Origin: Lachnospiraceae bacterium
GTDB lineage: Bacteria > Bacillota > Clostridia > Lachnospirales > Lachnospiraceae
Assembly: GCA_017482945.1 (NCBI GenBank)
Contig: JAFUMF010000187.1
Location: 1-32,683 of the forward strand
Direction: 5' to 3'
DNA length: 32,683 nucleotides
A program made the position numbers and the translations under genes. The notes beneath the pieces were generated by a model. It saw only the letters and a program-made list of their open reading frames with translations, was not told where the DNA came from and made no database searches. Positions within the stretch are counted from its first letter, which is position 1. Every line of letters begins with the position of its first letter. This document shows, piece by piece, positions 14,870 to 23,111 of the stretch.

Positions 14870-15898
14870 TCAGGCTGATAGTTGAGTTTTAAGTAAACTT
14901 CCGATGTCCTGCTTGATCTGCAGGTCCAGTTCGGATTCAAAATTGATCGCATCCAGCGAAACAGTCAATTCTTTTAAATCATAGGAACATCCGCGCCAGG
15001 AATCCATGATCTGTTTTGAAAGATCTTGCTCCATTGCATCCGAATAAACCATAACATCCTTTATTACTCCGCCGGTCACATGAAGATGAATCTCAACTTC
15101 TCCCCAAGTGAAGCGCTGTGTCATGGAGTGTTCGAACGGGATTTTTCTGCCGTATTTCCAGTCCTTGGAAGAAAACTTTTCTTCATTTACACCGATCTCC
15201 GTCCAGTCAAGACGTTCATCGGGAATCAGAGTAACCGGCAGAACCGTCATCTCACCGGATGCAGACATGCCATACACCTCGCCCAATGCCTCGATCAGGC
15301 TTTTTTTAAGGAGCTCTATCGTCAGCTGTGGATTTAATTCTTTCAGGTTCACTGTCCTGGACCGAACCGAATCCACTCCTTTTGAACGGAGCTTAGCTTG
15401 GGAAACATTCAGATATTTCTGCATCTGTCCCTGATCCACATCTACAAGGAGCGTTCCATGGTGATAGCAGCATCCTTTCGATTTGTAAAATGCATTTCCG
15501 GAGAATTTTCTTCCGTCTGCGGTTATATCATTTCTTCCTGTTTTAATCGCGTCGATCCCAAGTTTTCTGACTGCCCGGAGGATCACATCCATCTGGCGGT
15601 CCACATCATAGTCTTCCTCTCTTACACAAAATGTGAAGTTGAGATTTCCCAAATCATGGAACACTGCCCCACCACCAGAAAGACGGCGGACAAGATGTCC
15701 ACCGTCCTCTTCCAGTTTGTGAACGTTACATTCTTTCCAGGCATTCTGGTTCTTTCCGATCACCACCGTATGCTTATTCTGCCACAAAAACAGAATGCAT
15801 TCGGATGGTTCAACGTGAAAGGTCAGAAATTCCTCAATGGCAAGGTTTTTGTATGGGTCAACATTGTCAGTAATATACGCACTTAACCTCGTAACCAT
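14870..15898 (-). CDS. lplA: Lipoate-protein ligase A
   Basis: LplA activates free lipoate with ATP and attaches it to the lysine of lipoyl domains, here most likely GcvH. The 342-aa protein has the ligase motif RRLSGGGAVFHDLGNLNFTF (71-90), the lysine-containing GRKFSGNAF (129-137) and the YHHGTLLVDVD segment (145-155). An accessory C-terminal LplA domain fills the last about 90 residues. GAGGCGTG lies ahead of the ATG at 15898. It starts 26 nt after gcvPB and ends 18 nt before lpdA. No lipA or lipB is in this window, so the operon is equipped for scavenged lipoate; synthesis elsewhere in the genome is not excluded. Confidence 0.95.
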   Translation of the reverse strand: MVTRLSAYITDNVDPYKNLAIEEFLTFHVEPSECILFLWQNKHTVVIGKNQNAWKECNVHKLEEDGGHLVRRLSGGGAVFHDLGNLNFTFCVREEDYDVDRQMDVILRAVRKLGIDAIKTGRNDITADGRKFSGNAFYKSKGCCYHHGTLLVDVDQGQMQKYLNVSQAKLRSKGVDSVRSRTVNLKELNPQLTIELLKKSLIEALGEVYGMSASGEMTVLPVTLIPDERLDWTEIGVNEEKFSSKDWKYGRKIPFEHSMTQRFTWGEVEIHLHVTGGVIKDVMVYSDAMEQDLSKQIMDSWRGCSYDLKELTVSLDAINFESELDLQIKQDIGSLLKTQLSA

Positions 15899-15924
15899 TG
15901 CATCACGCCTCTGTTTCGTTTTAA

Positions 15925-17355
15925 TTATTCAAATGTATAACGAAGTACCGGTTTTCTTGCAGCACGTACTTCATCCAGTCTTCTTACCGGAGTATGAACC
16001 GGACACTCATGCATTGCTGCCGGATTCGCCTGTGCATCTTCGTAGATCTTACGGAATACTGCAATTGCCTCATCCAGAGTTTCTTTGCTCTCTGTCTCAG
16101 TCGGCTCAACCATCAGTGCCTCATGTACGATTAACGGGAAGTACATTGTCGGCGGATGGATGCCGTAATCTAAGAGTGCTTTTGCAACGTCCATTGCAGA
16201 AACATCGATGTCATGTTTCATCTTTTCAAGGCACATTACAAATTCGTGCATGCAAACAGTATCGTAAGCCATCGGATAGATGTCTTTTAACTTGTTCATC
16301 ATGTAGTTAGCATTGAGAACCGCATTCTTAGCTGCAGCCGGAATTCCTTCCTTACCAAGCATAAGAATATAAGTCATTGCTTTAACAACTACAAGGAAGT
16401 TGCCGTGGAATGCTTTTACGCTGCCAACGCTGTTTTCCGGAGCTACAAGGCTCAGAGCACCGTCTTTTTCAACCGGCTGAAGTCCCGGTAAGAACTGTGC
16501 TAAGAAGGACTTACAACCAACCGGTCCGCTTCCCGGGCCGCCGCCGCCGTGCGGAGTGGAGAATGTTTTATGGAGATTCAGATGGATTACATCAAATCCC
16601 ATATCGCCCGGTCTAACAACACCCATAACTGCGTTCAGGTTTGCGCCATCGTAGTATACGAGACCGCCTGCTTCGTGAACGATGGAAGTGATTTCCAGAA
16701 TGTTCTTATCGAAGATACCTACTGTATTCGGGTTTGTAAGCATAAGACCAGCTGTATCCTCACCAACAGCTTCTCTTAATTTTTCAATATCAACACAGCC
16801 ATCTGCTGCGGACGGAATGTTAACGATATCGTAACCTACCATCGTAGCACTTGCCGGGTTTGTTCCATGAGCGGAGTCCGGAACGATGATCTTTGTACGT
16901 TTTACATCGCCTCTGCTCTCATGGTAAGATTTGATCAGAAGAAGACCTGTGAATTCACCGTGTGCACCGGCTGCCGGCTGTAATGTCATTGCATCCATAC
17001 CGGTAATTTCGCACAGCATCTCCTGTGTCTGCTTTAATACTTCGATACAGCCCTGAACAGTGTGTGCCGGCTGTAACGGGTGAACGTTTGTAAATCCCGG
17101 AAGAGCAGCTGCCTTCTCGTTCACCTTCGGATTATATTTCATTGTACAGGAACCAAGCGGGTAGAAACCATCGTTCACACCGTGAACCTGCTTGCCGAGT
17201 TCTGTGTAGTGACGGCTCAGTTCATTTTCGGATACATGCGGAAGGTGGAGTTTCTTCTCACGCTTCGGGGCAGCTAATGTAACCTGCGGTACGTCGCATG
17301 CCGGCATTAATGTACAAGCCTGTCCTTCTTTGCCACGTTCAAAAATCAGTTTCAT
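15925..17355 (-). CDS. gcvPB: Glycine dehydrogenase (decarboxylating) subunit 2
   Basis: This is the PLP-binding half of the split P-protein, which decarboxylates glycine and loads the aminomethyl group onto lipoyl-H-protein. The 476-aa protein keeps the PLP-lysine motif VIHLNLHKTFSTPHGGGGPG (K263), the glycine-rich PAAGAHGEFTG (128-138) and PDSAHGTNPASA (159-170). I start at the ATG at 17355, which overlaps the gcvPA stop as TAATG; a GTG at 17364 sits too close to the GGAGG. The one-base overlap should keep the two subunits at equal amounts. The C-terminus (HTPVRRLDEVRAARKPVLRY) is family-typical. Confidence 0.97.
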   Translation of the reverse strand: MKLIFERGKEGQACTLMPACDVPQVTLAAPKREKKLHLPHVSENELSRHYTELGKQVHGVNDGFYPLGSCTMKYNPKVNEKAAALPGFTNVHPLQPAHTVQGCIEVLKQTQEMLCEITGMDAMTLQPAAGAHGEFTGLLLIKSYHESRGDVKRTKIIVPDSAHGTNPASATMVGYDIVNIPSAADGCVDIEKLREAVGEDTAGLMLTNPNTVGIFDKNILEITSIVHEAGGLVYYDGANLNAVMGVVRPGDMGFDVIHLNLHKTFSTPHGGGGPGSGPVGCKSFLAQFLPGLQPVEKDGALSLVAPENSVGSVKAFHGNFLVVVKAMTYILMLGKEGIPAAAKNAVLNANYMMNKLKDIYPMAYDTVCMHEFVMCLEKMKHDIDVSAMDVAKALLDYGIHPPTMYFPLIVHEALMVEPTETESKETLDEAIAVFRKIYEDAQANPAAMHECPVHTPVRRLDEVRAARKPVLRYTFE

Positions 17356-18668
17356 TAACCACACACCTCCTTTACGATTGCTGCAACCTGATCCATTTCA
17401 GCCTTTGTATTCTTCTCAGTTGCACACCAGAGGATTTCCTTGTCATTTAACGGATAACCGCCAAGGATTCCCTTCTTCTCGAGTGCTTCAAGAATTACTT
17501 TGGAGTTCACGTCAGATACGGTTACGAACTCATGGAAGAATGGGTGGTTGTATTTCGGCTGTAAACCAGCTTCAGCTAATACACCCTGCAGATAATGAGC
17601 CTTGGATACGCAAAGTTCTGCAGCCTGAGTAAGTCCCTGCTCGCCCATTGCGGACAGATATACACCAACAGTCAGTGCACAAAGTGCCTGGTTGGAACAG
17701 ATATTACTGCTTGCTTTCTCTCTGCGGATGTGCTGCTCTCTTGCCTGTAATGTCAGTACGTAAGCTCTCTTGTCATCACGGTCAACTGTCTCACCAACGA
17801 TTCTGCCCGGAAGTCTGCGAACCATCTTGTCAGTTGCTGCCATAAAGCCAAGGTATGGACCACCGAATGCAAGTCCAAGACCAAGCGGCTGACCATCACC
17901 AACTGCAACGTCTGCGCCGTATTCTGCCGGAGTCTTTAATACTGCCAGAGACATCGGGTTGCAGCCCATGATGAATTTAGCACCTGCAGCATGAGCGATC
18001 TCGCCCAGTGCGTCACAATCTTCAATATTTCCGTAGAAGTTCGGCTGCTGTACATAGAAGCATGCACTTGATGCGCCCATTGCTTCTTTCAGAGCTTCTG
18101 CATCTGTTAAACCATCTTTTTCCGGAACCATAACTACATCAATACCATTGCCGTAGCAGTAAGTCTTGATAACTTTGATTGTCTCCGGATTGGATGTCTC
18201 AGAAATAAAAGCAACGTTGCGTTTACGCTCCTGGCACATTGCAACTGCCTCAGCTGCTGCTGTGGAACCATCGTATACGGATGCGTTGGAAGTATCCATT
18301 CCTGTGAGTTCGCAGATCATTGTCTGGTACTCGAAGATGGACTGAAGGATACCCTGGCTGATCTCAGCCTGGTATGGTGTGTATGCAGTTACGAACTGCT
18401 CTTTGTTTACTACACTGCCAACGATTGCCGGAATATAGTGATTATAAGCGCCGGCACCGCGGAAAATGTGGCGGAATTTTACGTTTTTGTCTGCAAGCTC
18501 TTCCATATGATCCATTGCCTGCAGTTCGGACATGCCCTCAGCAAGGTTTAAGTTTTTCAAAAGAACCTGCTCCGGGATATGGCCAAACAGCTCTTCAAAG
18601 CTGTTAAAGCCGATCTCATTCAACATCTGAAGCTGTTCCTGCTCAGAATTTGGTAAAAAAGATCCCAT
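17355..18668 (-). CDS. gcvPA: Glycine dehydrogenase (decarboxylating) subunit 1
   Basis: This 437-aa subunit corresponds to the N-terminal half of a full-length P-protein and pairs with GcvPB; the active site forms between them. Recognisable stretches are MGSFLPNSEQEQLQML at the start, FRGAGAYNHYIPAIV (about 69-83), TPYQAEISQGILQSIFEYQ (about 96-114) and ALTVGVYLSAMGEQG near 337. It lacks the PLP lysine, as expected for subunit 1. GGAGAC precedes the ATG at 18668. It starts 42 nt after gcvH. The split arrangement is usual in Firmicutes and in many anaerobes. Confidence 0.96.
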   Translation of the reverse strand: MGSFLPNSEQEQLQMLNEIGFNSFEELFGHIPEQVLLKNLNLAEGMSELQAMDHMEELADKNVKFRHIFRGAGAYNHYIPAIVGSVVNKEQFVTAYTPYQAEISQGILQSIFEYQTMICELTGMDTSNASVYDGSTAAAEAVAMCQERKRNVAFISETSNPETIKVIKTYCYGNGIDVVMVPEKDGLTDAEALKEAMGASSACFYVQQPNFYGNIEDCDALGEIAHAAGAKFIMGCNPMSLAVLKTPAEYGADVAVGDGQPLGLGLAFGGPYLGFMAATDKMVRRLPGRIVGETVDRDDKRAYVLTLQAREQHIRREKASSNICSNQALCALTVGVYLSAMGEQGLTQAAELCVSKAHYLQGVLAEAGLQPKYNHPFFHEFVTVSDVNSKVILEALEKKGILGGYPLNDKEILWCATEKNTKAEMDQVAAIVKEVCG

Positions 18669-18710
18669 AGCGCTGTCTCCTTTCCTGTTTGTTCAAACAG
18701 ATTTCGTTAA

Positions 18711-19094
18711 TTAAGCCTCTTCGTTCTCGTAGAACTCGATGTACTCTTCTGCTGTTAACAGTTCTTCTTTCTCTGTGATGTTCTCAACTTTGATCAGCCA
18801 AGCACCGTACGGATCTTCGTTCATTTTTTCCGGAGCGTCGATGAGCTCTTCGTTTACTTCAGCAACAGTACCGGATACCGGAGAGAATACGTCAGAAACT
18901 GCCTTTACGGACTCAACGTCTGCGAAGGACTCGCCTGCTGTTACGTCGTCGCCTTCTTCCGGAAGGTTTACATATACTAAATCACCAAGAGCGTCCTGAG
19001 CGTAGTCTGTAAGACCGATCAGTGCTGTTGTCTCATCGATAAATTTTACCCATTCATGAGATTTGCTGTACATAAGTTCTGCTGGATGTGTCAT
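18711..19094 (-). CDS. gcvH: Glycine cleavage system H-protein
   Basis: The H-protein is the mobile lipoyl carrier that shuttles the aminomethyl group from P- to T-protein. The 127-aa sequence is acidic with the standard [20 protein letters not shown] opening and the lipoylation site [19 protein letters not shown], modified lysine K64. Length is normal. GGAGGATT lies upstream of the ATG at 19094. Beyond glycine catabolism, lipoyl-H-protein has been implicated in vitro in making the dithiomethylamine ligand of [FeFe]-hydrogenase, which is relevant because hydE and hydF lie a few kilobases away. Confidence 0.97.
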   Translation of the reverse strand: MTHPAELMYSKSHEWVKFIDETTALIGLTDYAQDALGDLVYVNLPEEGDDVTAGESFADVESVKAVSDVFSPVSGTVAEVNEELIDAPEKMNEDPYGAWLIKVENITEKEELLTAEEYIEFYENEEA

Positions 19095-19127
19095 AGTTTT
19101 AATCCTCCTGATTTAAAATATTTTATA

Positions 19128-20216
19128 TTATCTCTTGCTCTTATAGAAATTGTAAGTCATAACTTCTGCCGGGATTCTGCGTCCTCTAACGTCAACCTCA
19201 ACAGCTGTGCCAAACTCTGTATACTCTGCATCGATGATCGCCATCGCATATGCGCCGTTTAAGTACGGAAGCTTTGTACCAGATGTAGTTTCGCCGATTT
19301 TCTTATCACCAACGTAAACATCACAATGCTCACGAACGATACCCTTGCCAGTTACTTTCAGACCGATACGTTTCTTTGTCGGCTCGCCTTTTTCGATCAG
19401 CGCTGCCTTACCGATAAAGTCTTCCTTGTCCATTTTTACAAAGAAATCAAGGGATGTCTCATACGGAGTAATATCGTCTGTCATTTCATGGCCGTATAAC
19501 GGAAGTCCTGCTTCAAGACGAAGTGTATCACGGGAGCCAAGACCACAGCAGATCAGGCCTTCTTCTTTACCTGTCTCTAAAAGAAGTTCCCACATTTTTG
19601 GTGTATCTTCTGCTGCAAGGTAGATCTCGTATCCACGCTCACCTGTGTAACCAGTACGGGAAATCACAAATTTCATACCGTCGATGCAGCCGTCATATCT
19701 TGCTGTGTAATATTTGCTCGGAAGATCCTCTTCTGCCATGAGTTTCTTCATAACATCAATAGCTTTCGGACCCTGGATAGCGATCTGGCCAACCTGCTCG
19801 GAAATATTTGTAAATACTACATCACCGAACTGATGAGCTTTCATCCACTCGTAGTCTTTTGCAATATTGGAAGCATTTACTACAAGAAGGTAGGAATTTT
19901 CTTTTACTTTGTAAACAAGAAGATCGTCTACAATACCGCCGTTTTCATTACACATCGGCATGTACTTAACCTGGCCGTCATACATTCCTGCGATTTTGTT
20001 CGGCATTAAGTAGTCCAGGTTCTTTTCTGCATCCGGACCTGCGCAAAGAATTTCGCCCATGTGGGATACATCGAATAAACCACATTCTGTACGTACTGCC
20101 ATATGCTCAGCGATAATACCTTTTTCATACTGAACAGGAAGCAGGTAGCCTGCAAACGGTACGATCTTACCGTTGTGCTGTACGTGGTTTTCGTATAATG
20201 GTGTTTTCAGTTCCAT
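19128..20216 (-). CDS. gcvT: Glycine cleavage system T-protein (aminomethyltransferase)
   Basis: GcvT transfers the one-carbon unit from aminomethyl-lipoyl-H-protein to tetrahydrofolate, releasing ammonia. The 362-aa protein has the N-terminal TPLYENHVQHNGKIVPFAGY, the GLFDVSHMGE loop (47-56), the catalytic Asp region NENGGIVDDLLVYK (90-103) and the folate-site ISRTGYTGERGYEI. I use the ATG at 20216, preceded by AAAGGAGAGG; an in-frame upstream ATG at 20282 has no ribosome binding site and would start inside the leader just past the terminator. It is the first gene of the operon, behind a tandem glycine riboswitch, and starts 33 nt ahead of gcvH. Confidence 0.96.
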   Translation of the reverse strand: MELKTPLYENHVQHNGKIVPFAGYLLPVQYEKGIIAEHMAVRTECGLFDVSHMGEILCAGPDAEKNLDYLMPNKIAGMYDGQVKYMPMCNENGGIVDDLLVYKVKENSYLLVVNASNIAKDYEWMKAHQFGDVVFTNISEQVGQIAIQGPKAIDVMKKLMAEEDLPSKYYTARYDGCIDGMKFVISRTGYTGERGYEIYLAAEDTPKMWELLLETGKEEGLICCGLGSRDTLRLEAGLPLYGHEMTDDITPYETSLDFFVKMDKEDFIGKAALIEKGEPTKKRIGLKVTGKGIVREHCDVYVGDKKIGETTSGTKLPYLNGAYAMAIIDAEYTEFGTAVEVDVRGRRIPAEVMTYNFYKSKR

Positions 20217-20306
20217 ATTCCCTCTCCTTTCTTTAACTGTCGCGATAAGACAATTGAACCGATCAACAGATCTTTTCACCACTCAGATGACTTTGTAGAT
20301 AAAAAA

Positions 20307-20367
20307 GAGACGCACAAAACATTACAGACATTAAAAATGCCGTAACTGCATGTGCATCTCTGTCTGT
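20307..20367 (-). terminator. Glycine riboswitch expression platform: terminator vs antiterminator
   Basis: On the minus strand GAGATGCACA (20360-20351) pairs with TGTGCGTCTC (20316-20307), 10 bp followed by TTTTTT: a terminator. ACAGACA (20367-20361) can instead pair with TGTCTGT (20330-20324), which traps the terminator's 5' arm. The two folds exclude each other, as expected for an ON switch. Confidence 0.75.
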
Positions 20368-20398
20368 TTACCTGAAAGATTACTTTTTCATCATATTA

Positions 20399-20529
20399 GG
20401 ATTATAAAGTTTGCTTCTTCGGTGCCAATTGGCTTTCCAGAGTGTCGTCCGAATCTGATCCCCTTTGCCTGAGAGTTTACCGCGACTTCCCCTTCGGCGC
20501 CGTCCAACCGGACAGTCTCTCTCAGATTC
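20399..20529 (-). promoter_or_regulatory. Tandem glycine riboswitch upstream of gcvT
   Basis: Reading the minus strand, the first aptamer shows CTGAGAGAGACTG, then GGCGCCGAAGGGG and AACTCTCAGGCAAA. The second shows ACACTCTGGAAAGCC and GGCACCGAAGAAGCAAAC. The conserved GCCGAAG/ACCGAAG cores, the GAGAG strands and the short linker match the gcvT-type tandem glycine riboswitch. It should raise gcv expression when glycine is abundant. It lies between a promoter and the gcvT terminator. Confidence 0.93.
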
Positions 20530-20568
20530 ATCAACCGACATATGAAATTTTCATTTTTATCTGATTAT

Positions 20569-20597
20569 AGAATAACTGATTATCATTTATTCGTCAA
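20569..20597 (-). promoter_or_regulatory. gcv operon promoter
   Basis: On the minus strand TTGACG (20592-20597) and TATTCT (20569-20574) are 17 bp apart, ending about 40 bp before the first glycine aptamer. Confidence 0.6.
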
Positions 20598-20660
20598 GTT
20601 GTTTCTATTTGTTTTGTTTTTAACATTTCTTTTGTCAATTTTCACTAACCATAGGAATAG

Positions 20661-20691
20661 AAAAACCCCGTATCGACTTTTCGATACGGGG
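20661..20691 (-). terminator. Intrinsic terminator of thrS
   Basis: On the minus strand CCCCGTATCGA (20691-20681), a 4-nt loop and TCGATACGGGG (20676-20666) form a perfect 11-bp stem, followed by TTTTT. Confidence 0.92.
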
Positions 20692-20721
20692 CCAGATTCT
20701 TCATATATGATAGATCAGATA

Positions 20722-22656
20722 TTAGTTCTCTTTTTTCACTTCGATCGGGCGGTTCACTCTGGAAGCGATCTCTGCCTTGATATTGGAGATGAAATCAGCC
20801 AGTGCACAAGCACCTTCATCGCCTTTGAAACGGCTTCTTACTGCTACTGTGCCATCAGCTTCTTCCTGCTGACCAACAACGATCATGTACGGGATCTTCT
20901 TCATCTGTGCTTCACGGATCTTGTATCCGATCTTCTCAGAACGCATATCGATCTCAGCACGGATGCCAGCCTCATCAAGAGCAGCTTTTACGCTGTTTGC
21001 ATAAGCTTCGTACTTCTCGGAGATCGGAAGAACCTTAACCTGTACCGGTGCTAACCATGTCGGGAATGCACCTGCAAAGTGCTCGATTAAGATACCGATG
21101 AAACGCTCGATGGAACCGAAGCATACACGGTGGATCATGATCGGTCTGTGTTTCTCGCCGTCTGCACCGATATACTCGATCTCGAATCTCTGCGGAAGCT
21201 GGAAGTCAAGCTGGATCGTACCACACTGCCATGTTCTGCCGATCGCATCTACAAGGTGGAAGTCGATCTTCGGGCCGTAGAATGCGCCGTCGCCTTCGTT
21301 AACGATATAATCAAGTCCAAGGTCGTCTAAAGCGCCTCTTAAAGCGTCTGTAGCGATCTCCCAGTCCTCATCAGAACCCATGGAATCTTCCGGTCTTGTG
21401 GAAAGCTCTACATGGTACTCAAATCCGAACAGTTTGTATACGCCGTCGATCAGGCTTGCAACGCCTTTGATCTCATCACGGATCTGCTCTCTTGTCATGA
21501 AGATATGAGCATCGTCCTGTGTGAAGCAGCGAACACGCATAAGTCCGTGCATCTGACCGGATTTCTCATGACGGTGAACGATACCAAGCTCACCCATACG
21601 GAGCGGAAGGTCACGGTAGGAACGCGGCTCGTTTGCGTAAGCGAGAACGCCGCCCGGACAGTTCATCGGTTTGATCGCGAAATCTTCATCGTCAACCTTT
21701 GTTGTGTACATATTGTCTTTGTAGTGATACCAGTGACCTGATGTCTCCCAGAGCTGTCTGTTTAACATAATCGGTGTGGAGATCTCTACATAACCAGCTT
21801 TTTTGTGGATCTCTCTCCAGTACTCTAACAGTGTGTTCTTAAGAACCATACCGTTCGGAAGGAAGAACGGAAGACCCGGGCCTGCTTCGCTCATCATGAA
21901 TAAGCCGAGTTCTTTACCGATCTTTCTGTGGTCACGTTTCTTCGCCTCTTCCATCATTGTGATGTAAGCGTCTAACTCTTCTTTCTTACCGAAAGCAGTT
22001 GCGTAGATACGTGTGAGCATCTTGTTCTTCTCGCTGCCTCTCCAGTAAGCGCCGGCAAGGTTCATAAGCTTGAATGCCTTACCAACTTCCTTTGTGCTCA
22101 TTACGTGCGGGCCTGCGCAAAGGTCAACGAAATCGCCCTGTTTGTAGAAGCTGATGATGGAATCTTCCGGAAGATCCTCGATAAGCTCTACTTTGTACGG
22201 CTCATCTTTCTCTTTCATGAAAGCGATCGCCTCTTCTCTCGGAAGTTCGAAACGCTCAAGCGGAAGAGCTTCTTTGATGATTTTCTTCATTTCTGCTTCG
22301 ATCTTCGGAAGATCTTCTGCGGAAATCGGCTCAGCAAAATCGATATCATAGTAGAAACCATCTGCGATGGACGGACCGATTGCCAGCTTTGCGTTCGGCC
22401 ATAATCTCTGAACAGCCTGAGCCATCACATGGCTTGCTGTGTGACGGAGTGCGGAAAGACCAGCCGGGTCCTTTGCTGTTAAAATGTTCAGCTCGCAGTC
22501 TGCGTCAACAACTGTTCTTAAGTCAACCACTTCACCGTTTACTTCGGCAACACATGCTACTCTTGCAAGACCTTCGCTGATATCTTTCGCGATGTCGATG
22601 ATAGCCATTGCCTGTGCGTACTCTTTAACAGAGCCGTCTTTTAATGTGATTTTCAT
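20722..22656 (-). CDS. thrS: Threonyl-tRNA synthetase
   Basis: ThrRS charges tRNA-Thr and edits misacylated Ser. The 644-aa protein has all four domains: TGS (1-60), the editing domain with HTASH (72-76) and its later metal-site residues (CAGPHV), the class II catalytic core (motif 2 near MRVRCFTQDDAHIF, zinc ligands including PMNCPGG), and the anticodon-binding domain (VKVLPISEKYEAYANSV onward). I start at the ATG at 22656 with AAGGAG upstream; this gives the normal N-terminus MKITLKDGS. Expression is controlled by a T-box leader, with a second stable hairpin between the T-box terminator and the gene. Confidence 0.97.
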   Translation of the reverse strand: MKITLKDGSVKEYAQAMAIIDIAKDISEGLARVACVAEVNGEVVDLRTVVDADCELNILTAKDPAGLSALRHTASHVMAQAVQRLWPNAKLAIGPSIADGFYYDIDFAEPISAEDLPKIEAEMKKIIKEALPLERFELPREEAIAFMKEKDEPYKVELIEDLPEDSIISFYKQGDFVDLCAGPHVMSTKEVGKAFKLMNLAGAYWRGSEKNKMLTRIYATAFGKKEELDAYITMMEEAKKRDHRKIGKELGLFMMSEAGPGLPFFLPNGMVLKNTLLEYWREIHKKAGYVEISTPIMLNRQLWETSGHWYHYKDNMYTTKVDDEDFAIKPMNCPGGVLAYANEPRSYRDLPLRMGELGIVHRHEKSGQMHGLMRVRCFTQDDAHIFMTREQIRDEIKGVASLIDGVYKLFGFEYHVELSTRPEDSMGSDEDWEIATDALRGALDDLGLDYIVNEGDGAFYGPKIDFHLVDAIGRTWQCGTIQLDFQLPQRFEIEYIGADGEKHRPIMIHRVCFGSIERFIGILIEHFAGAFPTWLAPVQVKVLPISEKYEAYANSVKAALDEAGIRAEIDMRSEKIGYKIREAQMKKIPYMIVVGQQEEADGTVAVRSRFKGDEGACALADFISNIKAEIASRVNRPIEVKKEN

Positions 22657-22744
22657 AATCCATTCTCCTTTTTCATTACAAAACTTCCAACTCGAAATCA
22701 AATCTTGCTTTTGATTTGATTCGGTTGGGCATGTTCGTGAAAAT

Positions 22745-22965
22745 AAAAAACCCTAGATACACTTATTTCGTATATCTAGGGACGAAAATTCTTCTCGCGG
22801 TTCCACCCTGATTGCACGGACAAAGGAACTGCGTCCGTACCTCTTCATTTATGATTATAACGGAATCACCGGACCCGATTAGGGGCCACTCCAGGGTGGT
22901 CTTCAACTGTGCTCCTGTAAGGTACTCTCAGCAAATGTACCTCTCTCTGGACATTATACACAATC
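22745..22965 (-). promoter_or_regulatory. T-box leader of thrS
   Basis: On the minus strand the T-box core AGGGTGGAACCGCG (22809-22796) is followed by a terminator, CCCTAGATA (22781-22773) with TATCTAGGG (22759-22751) and then TTTTTT. Upstream is a Stem I-like region with AGAGAGAGGTAC and GGAGTGGCC. An ACC triplet in GAAGACCACC could be the threonine specifier. Uncharged tRNA-Thr should stabilise the antiterminator and turn thrS on. Confidence 0.92.
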
Positions 22966-23007
22966 TACTCTTCCTGTCGACGTGTTGGAATTTTTCACTT
23001 GTTTTCA

Positions 23008-23035
23008 AGTATATCACCCGAAAAATATTTGTCAA
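23008..23035 (-). promoter_or_regulatory. thrS promoter
   Basis: On the minus strand TTGACA (23030-23035) and TATACT (23008-23013) with a 16-bp spacer, upstream of the T-box. Confidence 0.75.
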
Positions 23036-23111
23036 GTGTTTCTTTTTAATACTCAGGATCAAACTTCCCATGTTTAGAAAGCGTCTAGCCGTATGTCAGA
23101 TCTAATGACTG

